Positions 26,860 through 36,320 of a stretch of 64,000 bases of DNA are shown here, piece after piece; the stretch's first letter is position 1, and each line of letters starts with the position of its first letter. The notes beneath the pieces were generated by a model. That model was given only the letters and a program-made list of their open reading frames with translations, did no database searches and was not told where the DNA came from. Position numbers and translations under genes: made by a program. Source of the DNA: Fidelibacterota bacterium (GTDB lineage Bacteria > Marinisomatota > Marinisomatia > Marinisomatales > UBA1611); NCBI GenBank assembly GCA_002718285.1, contig PBAR01000009.1, positions 1-64,000 on the forward strand, read 5' to 3'.

Positions 26860-28047
26860 ATGAATTTTCGACATAAATTAATGGAAAACAATTTTAACCA
26901 GTTAGATATAAATACTGTTATCAATTTTTTGAAAAGTAGCAAAAACAATAACCTAATTTTAACGCAGTCAAAATATGTTAAAAAATTTGAAAAAAACTGG
27001 TCTAAATGGCTTGGTGTAAAATATAGTGTATTTGTTAATTCAGGTTCATCAGCAAATTTTTTAAGCATGTCTATACTAAAAATTTTAAAAAAAGGAGGAG
27101 AGGTAATTGTGCCGACACTAACTTGGGTATCTGATGTGAACTCTGTAATTTATAATGGTTTCAAACCAATTTTTGTAGATATTAATCCAAAAAATCTATG
27201 TATGGATGAAGATAAAATAATTAAAAAAATTAATAATAAAACAGTAGCTATTTTTATGACTCATGCGCAAGGATTTAATGGATTAACAACAAATTTACTA
27301 AAAATTCTAAAAAAAAGAAAAATAGAGCTGATTGAAGATGTTTGCGAGTCTCATGGTGCTACTTTTAATAAAAAAAAACTAGGAACATTTGGTTTAATGT
27401 CCAATTTTTCTTTTTACTATGCCCATCATATGTCTACGATTGAAGGAGGTATGATTAGTACAAATAATAAAAAAATTTATCAAATTGCAAGAAGTTTAAG
27501 ATCACACGGTATGTTGAGAGAAATTGATTCAAAAATTGAAGAAAAAAAAATTATAAAAAAATATCCAAAGTTATCACCAAAATTTATTTTTATACATAAA
27601 GGATTTAACTTTAGAAATAATGAAATTGGTGGATTGCTTGGTCTAAGTCAATTAAAAAGATTAGATAGAAATATTAAAAAAAGAAATGAAAATTTTAGAT
27701 ATTTTTTAAAAAATTTAGATAAAAATTATTTTGTTGGAGATTATAATATGGATGGAATAAGCAACTATGCATTTCCTTTAATTTTAAAAAAAAAGAGTTT
27801 TGTACTCAGAAAAAAGTTAGAGGAAACTATGAAAAAATATAAAATTGAATATCGCAGAGGGAATGCGGGTGGCGGCAATCAATTAAGGCAACCTTATATA
27901 TCTCAAGAAACTAAACATATTAAATTAAGTAATTTCAAAAACGTAGAGCATATCCATTTTTTTGGATATTACATAGGAAACTATCCAGGTCTCAAAAAGA
28001 ATAAAATATTAAAATTAACAAAAATATTAAATTCATTTAATACATAG
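26860..28047 (+). CDS. DegT/DnrJ/EryC1-fold PLP/PMP enzyme with His replacing the Schiff-base Lys (ColD-like)
   Basis: The 395-aa protein has the sugar-aminotransferase fold: NSGSSANFL (60-68), VPTLTWVSDV (84-93), LIEDVCESHGA (157-167). The cofactor-binding segment reads SFYYAHHMSTIEGG (184-197). His189 occupies the position of the Schiff-base Lys, as in the ColD and RfbH (E1) dehydratases, which use PMP to remove the C3 hydroxyl. A 3-deoxygenase is therefore more likely than an aminotransferase. The substrate is plausibly the GDP-linked keto sugar made by neighbouring genes. It follows the carbamoyltransferase by two bases. Confidence 0.85.
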   Translation: MNFRHKLMENNFNQLDINTVINFLKSSKNNNLILTQSKYVKKFEKNWSKWLGVKYSVFVNSGSSANFLSMSILKILKKGGEVIVPTLTWVSDVNSVIYNGFKPIFVDINPKNLCMDEDKIIKKINNKTVAIFMTHAQGFNGLTTNLLKILKKRKIELIEDVCESHGATFNKKKLGTFGLMSNFSFYYAHHMSTIEGGMISTNNKKIYQIARSLRSHGMLREIDSKIEEKKIIKKYPKLSPKFIFIHKGFNFRNNEIGGLLGLSQLKRLDRNIKKRNENFRYFLKNLDKNYFVGDYNMDGISNYAFPLILKKKSFVLRKKLEETMKKYKIEYRRGNAGGGNQLRQPYISQETKHIKLSNFKNVEHIHFFGYYIGNYPGLKKNKILKLTKILNSFNT

Positions 28048-28049
28048 AA

Positions 28050-28991
28050 ATGAATAAAATTAAAATTTTAATTACAGGTGGGGCGGGATATATAGGCAGC
28101 AAACTTTCTACGAAACTAGTTTCAAGCAGATATAAAGTAACGGTTTTAGATAATTTAAAATTTGATGATGCTTCTTTAAATCATATTTTTTCATATACAA
28201 ATTTTAACTTTATTAAAGGCGATGTAAGAAATAAAAAATTATTAAAATCTTTAGTAAAAAAAAATGATATAATTATTCCTCTAGCAGGATTAGTCGGAGC
28301 TCCACTTTGTGAGAAATTTAAAAAATATGCAACTGAAATTAACTTAAATAATATAAAATATATTGTTAATATTTTGAATAATAATCAGAAAATTATTTAT
28401 CCAACATCAAATTCAGGCTATGGAGTTGGAAAAAAAAATAAATATTGTGACGAAAACTCTCCATTAAATCCAATCTCACACTATGGGATTACTAAATCAG
28501 AAGCTGAAAAAGTAGTTTTAAAATTTAAAAACTCAATTTGTTTTAGATTGGCAACAGTATTTGGTTATTCTTATAGAATGAGAACAGATTTATTGGTAAA
28601 CAACTTTGTTTACAAGGCTATTAAAGAAAATAAATTAGAACTATATGAATCACATTTTAGAAGAAATTTTATACATATAAATGATGTTGTTGATGCTTTC
28701 GAATTTGCAATTAAAAATTTTAATAATTTGAGAGGTGAAACTTACAATTTAGGACTTTCCACAGCAAATATAAATAAACTACAATTGGCAAAAAAAATAA
28801 AAAAAAATCTAAAAAATTTAAGAATTGTAATTCGTGAAAACAAGAAAGATCCAGATAAGAGAGATTATTTTGTAAGCAACAGAAAAATTGAGAAAAAAGG
28901 TTTTAAAGCTAAAATTACTCTAGATGATGGAATTAAAGAGTTGGTAAATATTTTTAAATATTCAAAAATCAAAATAAAAAACAATTATTAA
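28050..28991 (+). CDS. NAD-dependent epimerase/dehydratase (extended SDR)
   Basis: A 313-aa extended SDR with TGGAGYIGS at residues 9-17, FIKGDVRN near 55-62, and catalytic Tyr/Lys in HYGITK. A VFGYSYRMR stretch and a LVNNFVYKA stretch are shared in pattern with the reverse-strand SDR at 57536, so the two are paralogues. It belongs to the operon with the carbamoyltransferase and ColD-like gene and ends four bases into the converging nucleotidyltransferase gene. It may provide the 4-keto or epimerised nucleotide sugar. Confidence 0.85.
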   Translation: MNKIKILITGGAGYIGSKLSTKLVSSRYKVTVLDNLKFDDASLNHIFSYTNFNFIKGDVRNKKLLKSLVKKNDIIIPLAGLVGAPLCEKFKKYATEINLNNIKYIVNILNNNQKIIYPTSNSGYGVGKKNKYCDENSPLNPISHYGITKSEAEKVVLKFKNSICFRLATVFGYSYRMRTDLLVNNFVYKAIKENKLELYESHFRRNFIHINDVVDAFEFAIKNFNNLRGETYNLGLSTANINKLQLAKKIKKNLKNLRIVIRENKKDPDKRDYFVSNRKIEKKGFKAKITLDDGIKELVNIFKYSKIKIKNNY

Positions 28992-30169
28992 TAAATTTTT
29001 CTAATCTGTTTAAATAAATCATTTTCAACATATTCAAATTTGATATTTGAACTAATTGCCGCATCTTTATCTGTTTTTTTATCACCAATCATGAATAATT
29101 TATCTCTACTTATATTCCATTTTTTTATTAATTGTAAAATCATACCATTTTTTGGTTTTCTACATGCACATTTCTTTTTATATTTCTTTATCTTTCCATC
29201 AGGATGATGTGGACAAAACTGAACATCATCAATAAAAACTTTTTTTTTAGATAATAAAAATTTTAATTTTTTTTGTAGTATAAAAAAATCACTTTCTCTA
29301 AATTTTTTTTTTGCAATCCCGGCTTGGTTTGTAACAATAAAAATATAAATATTTTTTTTTGTTAAATATTTTAATGCTTTAATAACACCGGGTCTAAATT
29401 TAAATTTGTTAAATTTATGAACATATCCATAATCATGGTTTATAACACCATCTCTATCTAAAATAATTCCAGATTTTCTAAATAATTTCGGAAAAATTTT
29501 TTTTCCTAAAGTTATATTTTTATATGATCCAACATCAATAAATTTCTTTTTATAAAATATACCTTTTACTTTGTTATCTTTGATCTTCTTTAATAAAATT
29601 TCATTTTCTAAAGAAATTTTTTTTTTTGGAATCGATTTTAAAAATCTATTCTTAAAAAAATATATTCCTGCATTTTTTAAATTTGAATTTTTAACTATCT
29701 TCAAGTATCCATTTTTTTTTATTGATAAATTCGAAAGCTTCTCGTTTTGGGATATATAACTTTTTGTCAGAGCTATTGTGCAATCACATTTATTAGATTT
29801 ACTTTTATTTATAAAATCATTTAGATCTATATCAAAAAAAGTATCTCCATTTATTAATATTATATCATTTTTTGTTTTTTTTAGTTGGCTTAAAGCACCA
29901 CCAGTATCTAAGGGTACTTTTTCAGAAATTAACTTAGTATCAGTTAAATTGTTAATACTATTTTTATATTTTTTTATAAACTTATAGGATTTATAACCAC
30001 TAAGTATATATATTTTATCAAAATTAAATTTTGCATTAAAATTAATTAAATCTTGTAAAAATTCATTCTTTGTAAACTTTAAAAGAGGTTTGGGAATTTT
30101 ATTTGTATATTTTTTAATTCTGGCACCTATTCCACCAGCTAAAAAAACTAGATTAACATTAAACTTCAT
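28988..30169 (-). CDS. Fusion of HddC-like nucleotidyltransferase and GmhB-like heptose bisphosphate phosphatase
   Basis: Two enzymes are joined in 393 aa. Residues 1 to ~225 form an NTP-transferase domain (FLAGGIGARIKK at 9-20, KIPKPLLKF, NGDTFFDIDL). Residues ~234-393 form a HisB/GmhB-type HAD phosphatase with Asp238-x-Asp240, VTNQAGIAK, FCPHHPDG and the zinc cysteines CACRKP (Cys334, Cys336). The fusion would carry out dephosphorylation of heptose-1,7-bisphosphate and GMP transfer, both steps of GDP-D-glycero-D-manno-heptose synthesis. It shares one base with the isomerase gene upstream. Confidence 0.9.
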   Translation of the reverse strand: MKFNVNLVFLAGGIGARIKKYTNKIPKPLLKFTKNEFLQDLINFNAKFNFDKIYILSGYKSYKFIKKYKNSINNLTDTKLISEKVPLDTGGALSQLKKTKNDIILINGDTFFDIDLNDFINKSKSNKCDCTIALTKSYISQNEKLSNLSIKKNGYLKIVKNSNLKNAGIYFFKNRFLKSIPKKKISLENEILLKKIKDNKVKGIFYKKKFIDVGSYKNITLGKKIFPKLFRKSGIILDRDGVINHDYGYVHKFNKFKFRPGVIKALKYLTKKNIYIFIVTNQAGIAKKKFRESDFFILQKKLKFLLSKKKVFIDDVQFCPHHPDGKIKKYKKKCACRKPKNGMILQLIKKWNISRDKLFMIGDKKTDKDAAISSNIKFEYVENDLFKQIRKIY

Positions 30170-30759
30170 TAATATTTTGTAAAGTAGTTTTCAATTTCTG
30201 AACATAGGGCTTGACCAATAATAATTTCAGCAGCTTGAACGTGAGAAACAATATTTGATGGTATAATAATTGGAAATTTTACATATTTTTTTAGTTTACC
30301 TCCTTTGTTTCCTGATAAACAGAAAGTTTTAATTCCCATTTTCCTAGCAAGTTTTGATGCTTTAATTAAATTATTGCTATTACCAGAAGAAGTTATCGCA
30401 ATAGAAATATCATTTTTTTTCCCAAGCGCTTCGATCTGCCTTTCAAATATATTATCAAAGCTAAAATCATTTCCTATAGCCGTTAAAGCAGATGTGTCTG
30501 TGGCTAAAGAAATTGCCGCAATAGCTCTCCTTTTTTTTTTATACTTTACAGTAAGTTCTGTCGCAAGGTGTTGTGCATCAGCTGCACTTCCGCCATTTCC
30601 AAAAAAAATTAATTTTCCTCCATTTTTGATTGTCTTGATGCTCTCTTTGACTAATCTTAAATAATTAGGCATTTTTTGATCATCAATTTGCTTTAACAAA
30701 TCAATTATATTTTCTAATTCATTATGCAGATTTTTATTTAATGTATTTGTTTGAATCAT
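30169..30759 (-). CDS. gmhA: Phosphoheptose isomerase (SIS domain)
   Basis: A 196-aa sugar isomerase (SIS) domain protein matching GmhA, which converts sedoheptulose-7-phosphate to D-glycero-D-manno-heptose-7-phosphate. Conserved stretches are FFGNGGSAADAQHLATEL (52-69), SLATDTSALTAIGND and ITSSGNSNN. The length fits the family. It is the first gene of the short reverse operon with the HddC-GmhB fusion and is divergent from the ABC transporter. With the kinase at 24161 the full pathway is present. Confidence 0.92.
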   Translation of the reverse strand: MIQTNTLNKNLHNELENIIDLLKQIDDQKMPNYLRLVKESIKTIKNGGKLIFFGNGGSAADAQHLATELTVKYKKKRRAIAAISLATDTSALTAIGNDFSFDNIFERQIEALGKKNDISIAITSSGNSNNLIKASKLARKMGIKTFCLSGNKGGKLKKYVKFPIIIPSNIVSHVQAAEIIIGQALCSEIENYFTKY

Positions 30760-30815
30760 AAATAATTTATAATAAACTTAAATTACAATTTCTATTAAAT
30801 TATTTAAAATCTTGA

Positions 30816-32546
30816 ATGTTAAAAAATTTAGAACTATTTAATGATAAACTGTTTTCAGTTGTTATTAATAACAACAAAAAAAATTTTTATATTGTAGTTA
30901 TTCTGTCAATTTTAGGTTCTTTTCTTGATATGTTGAGTATTAGTATATTTGTTCCACTTATAGCGTTTATTACGGATAGCGAATTTAATAATTTTTTTAT
31001 TTTTGATTATATCAACAATTTTTTAAATAAAAATTTAGATCCAAAGCTTCAAGTAAAAATAATTCTTAAAATAATATTTAGTGTCTTTGCAATAAAATTA
31101 ATATATTTGATGTTCGTTTTATATTATAGAGAAAATTTCTTGAGAAATTTAAATTATAAACTATCAAATAAATATTTAAAAAACTTGTTAAGATATCCAT
31201 ATTCTTTTTTCTCGAATACTAACTCATCTGATCTTATAAGGAATTCTCATGGCGAAATATCTGTAATTGTTTCTGGTATAGTGCTTCCAGTAGTTAATAT
31301 TATAACTGAATTTGCTTTATTATTATTCTTACTTGTATTTCTTTTAAATATTGATTTCAAAAATACATTAGTTGTATTTATATTTTTTTTAATTTTTAGT
31401 TCAATATATTTTACAATTACAAAAAATTATTTATATAAATGGGGCTTAAAAAGATTTAATCTTTCATCGAGTAAAATAAAAAAACTACAAGAAATTTTTG
31501 GTGGGATTAAAGAGATAAAAGTATTTTCACTAGAAAATAATTCACTAGAAGATTTTTCAAAAATAAATAATAAATTTTTAAAATATAACTTTTATGGAGA
31601 GTTTTTAACAAAATTACCTAGACTGGTTTTTGAATCTCTTACTATTTTCATTCTAATTTATTTAATATTTACCTTGCTAGAAAATAATAATGAATTTTCA
31701 AAAATTATTTCAATATTAGGTGTTTTTGCTTTAGTTGCGGTAAGAACATTACCTTCAATATCAAGTATTTTAGTATCATTGCAAAATTTAAAAAAATCTT
31801 CTCCATCTCTAGACAATATCGTGAATGAATTAAGAGAAGAAAAATTAAAAAAGCCAAGCGAAAAAATTTTTCAATATGATTTTAATAAGTCAATTAAATT
31901 AAACAATATCTTTTTTGAATATAAAAATCCAAAAAAAGTTATTTTTAAAAACTTGAATTTAGAAATTGCTAATAAATCAGTCACGGGTATTTTTGGAGTA
32001 TCTGGTTCAGGAAAAAGTACTTTAGTTGATTTGGTTTTAGGCTTAATTGAACCACAAAAAGGTGAGATAAACGTAGACCAAACAAATATTAAAAAGAATC
32101 ATGAAAATTGGTTAAGTCTTATTGGTTATGTTCCACAATCAGTTTTTCTTTTGGATGAAACGTTAAAAAAAAATATTATTCTTGATGAAAAAGGTTATGA
32201 TGAAAATAAATATTTAAATGTAATTGCACAAACCAATCTAGAAGAATTAATTAAAAATAAAGACCATAAAGATCTTTTTTTAGGAGAAAAAGGCGTTAGG
32301 GTTTCAGGTGGTCAAATACAGAGAATAGGTATAGCAAGAGCTTTATATAAAAAATCAAAAATTTTAATTTTAGATGAAGCCACTGCCAGTCTAGATGAGG
32401 ATAATGAAAGAAAAATCTTAGATTCTATAATTAAAAATCAAACTGGAATAACAGCTATTATAATTAGTCATAAAATCAATATTTTAAGAGAATATTGTCA
32501 ACAAATTTATGAACTCAAAGACTTTGGTTTAAAAAAAATAGAATAA
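30816..32546 (+). CDS. ABC transporter, fused permease/ATPase (PglK/MsbA-like glycolipid flippase)
   Basis: A half-transporter of 576 aa with an N-terminal membrane domain of about six helices (residues ~20-310). The nucleotide-binding domain has Walker A GVSGSGKST (394-402), signature VSGGQIQR (495-502) and Walker B ILILDEATASLD (516-527). This type flips polyprenyl-linked oligosaccharides or lipids across the inner membrane. A paralogue lies at 53120. Its end is four bases from the converging amidotransferase gene. Confidence 0.9.
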   Translation: MLKNLELFNDKLFSVVINNNKKNFYIVVILSILGSFLDMLSISIFVPLIAFITDSEFNNFFIFDYINNFLNKNLDPKLQVKIILKIIFSVFAIKLIYLMFVLYYRENFLRNLNYKLSNKYLKNLLRYPYSFFSNTNSSDLIRNSHGEISVIVSGIVLPVVNIITEFALLLFLLVFLLNIDFKNTLVVFIFFLIFSSIYFTITKNYLYKWGLKRFNLSSSKIKKLQEIFGGIKEIKVFSLENNSLEDFSKINNKFLKYNFYGEFLTKLPRLVFESLTIFILIYLIFTLLENNNEFSKIISILGVFALVAVRTLPSISSILVSLQNLKKSSPSLDNIVNELREEKLKKPSEKIFQYDFNKSIKLNNIFFEYKNPKKVIFKNLNLEIANKSVTGIFGVSGSGKSTLVDLVLGLIEPQKGEINVDQTNIKKNHENWLSLIGYVPQSVFLLDETLKKNIILDEKGYDENKYLNVIAQTNLEELIKNKDHKDLFLGEKGVRVSGGQIQRIGIARALYKKSKILILDEATASLDEDNERKILDSIIKNQTGITAIIISHKINILREYCQQIYELKDFGLKKIE

Positions 32547-32550
32547 TATT

Positions 32551-33705
32551 TTATTTAACAGGAAATTTTTTCATCCATTTATTTCCTTTCATGCCCCAGA
32601 TTTTTGGATTTCTCCATTTGTCTTCTATTTCATAATATTCTTCTTGTGTTATATCGCAATAATCTAAGAAATCTTTGAAATATAAATTTGGAAACTCTTC
32701 ATCGTATCTATGAACTAATGCTACAGCTTCTTCTCTAGTAATATATCCTTCTCTAACTTCTCTAGCTGCATTAGCTGTACACCTCCCATGTCCAAATTTT
32801 AAAAGAGAGAAATAATGATGAAATGGATCTATTTTGTCATCTATAGAAGAGTACTTTGTGTATGTTCCCTCTGTTCTTCTATTATTAGGTTTAAATCCCG
32901 TGTTCTCACTTGCGTAATAAAAATTACTATGATTTGACCAATCTTTGAAATATCCATAAAAAAATGACTCAGTTTCAAATTTATTTATTTCCTCTTCAGA
33001 TAGGGGCAGATAAAATGCAAGATCTTTTTTTGTAAATCCTTTAGATAGCCAAAAATCAACATCATATTTTGAGAAATAAACTTCATTAAACTCTTTTAAA
33101 GAAAGGGATTTTTTATCCCATTGTTTCCTTAATCCGCCATATTCTGCTTCAGCATTTTCTCCTCTAAATACAAGTTTTATCCCATATTTTATTGCTATAC
33201 TTAAAGGAAATAAAACTTGTCCATAAATAAAACCCTGAAATGGATCTCCCATTTCAATTAAAGCTTCTTTACACAATCTTTTTGCAACATCTCCTTTAGG
33301 CATACCTAAAATCACATCAAAGCCACTTTCATTAAAATTAGATAAATTTTCCCATCCAATTTGAGTATATTTTAGTGGTGACCAAGTAACTGTTAAGGGG
33401 TTCATGCCATAAATATGTTTAAGTTGGTGTGCAACTGTAGCAGAGTCTTTACCCCCAGACGATGGTACAACACAATCGTAACTATGATCGCTTGATCTAT
33501 ATTTATTACAAAGTTCTATTAATTCATTTTCTCTTTTTTTCCAATCTATCTTTTTTTTATATTCAAAGTATTTACAAGCATTACATACTTGTTCTTCATC
33601 AAAGACTATTCTTGGTCTTTGATTTGAAATAACACATTTTTTACAGAATAATATCTCATTTGGTAAATTATATTTTTTATTTATATCAATTTTTTTACTA
33701 GACAT
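32551..33705 (-). CDS. N-acetyl-sugar amidotransferase (WbpG/PseA family)
   Basis: A 384-aa PP-loop ATPase that converts an acetamido group on a sugar to acetamidino, using ammonia from HisH/HisF partners. A zinc-type knuckle is formed by Cys21, Cys24, Cys41 and Cys44. The PP-loop SGGKDS lies at 83-88 and VTWSPLKYTQIGWEN follows, as in WbpG. It is the last gene of a three-gene reverse operon and overlaps the glutaminase gene by eight bases. The target is either a diamino-uronate or a nonulosonic acid. Confidence 0.9.
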   Translation of the reverse strand: MSSKKIDINKKYNLPNEILFCKKCVISNQRPRIVFDEEQVCNACKYFEYKKKIDWKKRENELIELCNKYRSSDHSYDCVVPSSGGKDSATVAHQLKHIYGMNPLTVTWSPLKYTQIGWENLSNFNESGFDVILGMPKGDVAKRLCKEALIEMGDPFQGFIYGQVLFPLSIAIKYGIKLVFRGENAEAEYGGLRKQWDKKSLSLKEFNEVYFSKYDVDFWLSKGFTKKDLAFYLPLSEEEINKFETESFFYGYFKDWSNHSNFYYASENTGFKPNNRRTEGTYTKYSSIDDKIDPFHHYFSLLKFGHGRCTANAAREVREGYITREEAVALVHRYDEEFPNLYFKDFLDYCDITQEEYYEIEDKWRNPKIWGMKGNKWMKKFPVK

Positions 33706-34330
33706 ATTTTTTAATTATAGTTGATAAAAATTTAATTCCATTTTCCCCACTTTTTTCTGGATGAAATTGGCAACCTATAACATTTTTGTTCTTAACGACA
33801 GATGGAATGGTAATATTATTGTATTCAGTGGTTGCAATTGTCTCATTTTTTTTATTTGTCTCTGCAATATATGAATGAACAAAGTAAAAACTTTTTTTGT
33901 TTAGATCTGATTTTAAAAATTTATTTTCTTCATTTATAGTTTTTACTGTGCTCCATTTAATATGTGGAACTTTAATTTGAGATTTTTTTTTACTTTTAAT
34001 AGATACAACATCTCCATTAATAATATTTAAACCATGAGTTAACTTTTCCTCATAGCTTTTTGAAAACAGCAATTGCATTCCAAGACATATGCCTAATAAA
34101 GGTAGTTCCTTATTATAAATTGCATTTTTTATTACTTTATCTAATTCATTTTTCTTAATTAAATCCATAGCATTTTTAAAAGAACCAACTCCAGGCAATA
34201 TAACAAAATTTGAATTAAATATTTCTTTTTCATTTTTTGTCACTAAACTCTCATAGCCTATCTTTTCAATAGCTCTTTTAATGCTTAAAATGTTACCACA
34301 ACCATAATCTAGAATTGAAATATATTTCAT
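33698..34330 (-). CDS. hisH: HisH-like glutamine amidotransferase subunit
   Basis: A class I glutaminase of 210 aa. The triad is Cys82 (GICLGMQ), His190 and Glu192 (CQFHPEKS). It would supply ammonia from glutamine to the HisF-like partner and then to the WbpG-like enzyme. No histidine biosynthesis genes surround it, so it is the glycan-dedicated paralogue. It overlaps the WbpG-like gene and directly abuts the HisF-like gene (34330/34331). Confidence 0.9.
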   Translation of the reverse strand: MKYISILDYGCGNILSIKRAIEKIGYESLVTKNEKEIFNSNFVILPGVGSFKNAMDLIKKNELDKVIKNAIYNKELPLLGICLGMQLLFSKSYEEKLTHGLNIINGDVVSIKSKKKSQIKVPHIKWSTVKTINEENKFLKSDLNKKSFYFVHSYIAETNKKNETIATTEYNNITIPSVVKNKNVIGCQFHPEKSGENGIKFLSTIIKKYV

Positions 34331-35083
34331 TTAAAATTTTCTTATGTTTTGGCCCAATTCTAATAATTCTTCTCTAATCGACTCTATTTTAACTTTATCG
34401 TAATGAATTGCATATGCAACTGCAACCGCATCACATTTTGTTCTGCTGCACAAGTCACGTAGATGCGAAATTTTACCAAACCCCCCGCTTGCTATGATTG
34501 GTAAGTTTACACTTTCACATGTTGAATTTATTAAATCTAAATCAAAACCTTCTCTTGTGCCTTCCTTGTCGACTGATGTTAATAATATTTCGCCTGCTCC
34601 AAGTTGTTCTGCTTTTTTAACCCAATCAATAACATCTATATTGGTGCTTTCTCTTCCATTATGAGTAAATACTTCCCACATGAGATCTGATTTTTTTTTT
34701 GCTTCAACGGATAAAACAATTGATTGACTGCCATACTTTTTTGCGAGAAGATTTATTAAATTTGGATTATCTACTGCGGCGGTATTTATTGCTATTTTGT
34801 CTGCACCTGAATTGAATATTATTTCAGCATCATAGATTGATCTTACTCCTCCCCCAACTGTAATAGGTATGAATATGTCCTTTGTTGCAGCTTTAATTAT
34901 ATTATTTAGGTTATTCCTACCATAAAGAGATGCTACCGAGTCCATGAAAATCAATTCATCAATTCCTGACTCATAATATTTTAAAGCAAAATCATTTGGG
35001 TCCCCAACTTTTCTTAATCCTTCCAAATTAACGCCTTTAATTAGATTAGAGTTTTTAATATCTAGTCTGCCTATTATTCTCAT
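34331..35083 (-). CDS. hisF: HisF-like cyclase/ammonia-channel subunit
   Basis: A TIM-barrel protein of 250 aa. The start RIIGRLDIKNSNLIKG contains the catalytic-type Asp8, and VASLYGRNNL and VGGGVRSIYDAE follow. GRLD and EGLR are typical of the HisF2 branch that works with WbpG rather than histidine biosynthesis. It forms the first gene of the reverse trio and is divergent from the DegT aminotransferase gene. Confidence 0.9.
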   Translation of the reverse strand: MRIIGRLDIKNSNLIKGVNLEGLRKVGDPNDFALKYYESGIDELIFMDSVASLYGRNNLNNIIKAATKDIFIPITVGGGVRSIYDAEIIFNSGADKIAINTAAVDNPNLINLLAKKYGSQSIVLSVEAKKKSDLMWEVFTHNGRESTNIDVIDWVKKAEQLGAGEILLTSVDKEGTREGFDLDLINSTCESVNLPIIASGGFGKISHLRDLCSRTKCDAVAVAYAIHYDKVKIESIREELLELGQNIRKF

Positions 35084-35138
35084 AATTTTTTGTTGATATA
35101 ATTGTTTTTGATCATTATTTAAATGATATTAAGTGTTT

Positions 35139-36320
35139 ATGAATATAATAAAAATACAAAAATTGATAAAAAATATTTATTCAAAAAAAATTGTTCCAGT
35201 TCATGAGCCTATAATTACAAAATTAGATAAAAAATATGTAAATCGATGTTTGAACAGTACATTTGTTTCAACTGTGGGTAAATATGTAGGTCTTTTTGAA
35301 GAGGAAATTAAAAAATTTACTTGTGCTAATTATGTTATTGCAGTCAATTCTGGAACTTCAGCTTTACATGTAGCTTTAGTCTCTATTGACATTAAAAAAA
35401 ACGATGAAGTTTTGCTTCCTTCAGCAACATATGTATCTACAGCAAATGCAATAATATATTGTGGTGCAGATCCACATTTTGTTGATATTTGTGAAAATAC
35501 AATTGGAGTTGATCCAGCAAAACTCGAAAAATATTTAAAAAATAACACAATTGTAAAAGGCAAAAAATGTTTTAATAAAAAAACAAAAAAAATTATTAAG
35601 GCATTAATTGTTGTTCATGCATATGGCCATCCAGCAAATTTAAATGAACTGAAAAAAATTTGCAAAGATTTTAATCTAGAGTTAATTGAGGATGCAGCCG
35701 AAGCAATTGGAAGTTACTACAATAACAAACATGTAGGAACATTTGGTAAAATAGGTGTGCTAAGTTTTAATGGGAATAAAACAATTACAACAGGTGGCGG
35801 TGGTGCAATAATTACAAACAGCCAGAAAATTTCTAAAAAAATTAGAAAATTAACAACATTGGCTAAAATTCCACATCCTTGGGAGCAAAAATTTGAAGAA
35901 TTGGGATACAATTATAGGATGATAAATATTTCGGCCGCACTTGGTTGTAGTCAAGTTAAACAGTTAAAGATGATAATTAATAGAAAAAGAAAAATTGCTA
36001 AATTTTATAAAAAAATCTTAGCTGAAGAAAAAAATGTTAAATTCTTCTCTGAACCTGTAAATTGCAGAAGTAATTATTGGCATCAATTTTTATTACTTAA
36101 TAATAATAAAAATAAAGCCAAAAACCTTTTAAAAGAATTTCATAAGAATAAAATACTATCTAAATCCATGTGGACACCTCTTCATACTCTTAAATATTTA
36201 AAAAATTATCCAAAAATGAATCTTTCTATTACAAATAAATTATTTAAAAGACTTATTATTTTACCAAGTGGCGCAAATATATCAGAAAATAAATTAGATC
36301 AATTTTTATCAAGGAAATGA
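35139..36320 (+). CDS. DegT/DnrJ/EryC1/StrS family sugar aminotransferase (LegC-like)
   Basis: A PLP-dependent aminotransferase of 393 aa acting on a keto nucleotide sugar. Landmarks are AVNSGTSALHVAL, LPSATYVSTANAI, LIEDAAEAIGS and the cofactor segment SFNGNKTIT, where the Schiff-base Lys (about residue 214) is intact. I chose the ATG at 35139 over the GTG two codons earlier. It heads the 20-kb forward run and overlaps the PtmE-like gene by four bases. The context suggests the legionaminic-acid 4-aminotransferase (LegC), though substrate specificity is not visible. Confidence 0.86.
   Translation: MNIIKIQKLIKNIYSKKIVPVHEPIITKLDKKYVNRCLNSTFVSTVGKYVGLFEEEIKKFTCANYVIAVNSGTSALHVALVSIDIKKNDEVLLPSATYVSTANAIIYCGADPHFVDICENTIGVDPAKLEKYLKNNTIVKGKKCFNKKTKKIIKALIVVHAYGHPANLNELKKICKDFNLELIEDAAEAIGSYYNNKHVGTFGKIGVLSFNGNKTITTGGGGAIITNSQKISKKIRKLTTLAKIPHPWEQKFEELGYNYRMINISAALGCSQVKQLKMIINRKRKIAKFYKKILAEEKNVKFFSEPVNCRSNYWHQFLLLNNNKNKAKNLLKEFHKNKILSKSMWTPLHTLKYLKNYPKMNLSITNKLFKRLIILPSGANISENKLDQFLSRK

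Noticed and set aside
30305..30664. 119-codon forward ORF opposite gmhA
   Set aside because: The longest shadow frame, but it is antisense to the conserved SIS domain and shows only low-complexity hydrophobic content.
33698..35083. Histidine biosynthesis operon
   Set aside because: Only HisH/HisF-like genes are present and they are coupled to a WbpG-type amidotransferase, so this is the sugar amidination system.
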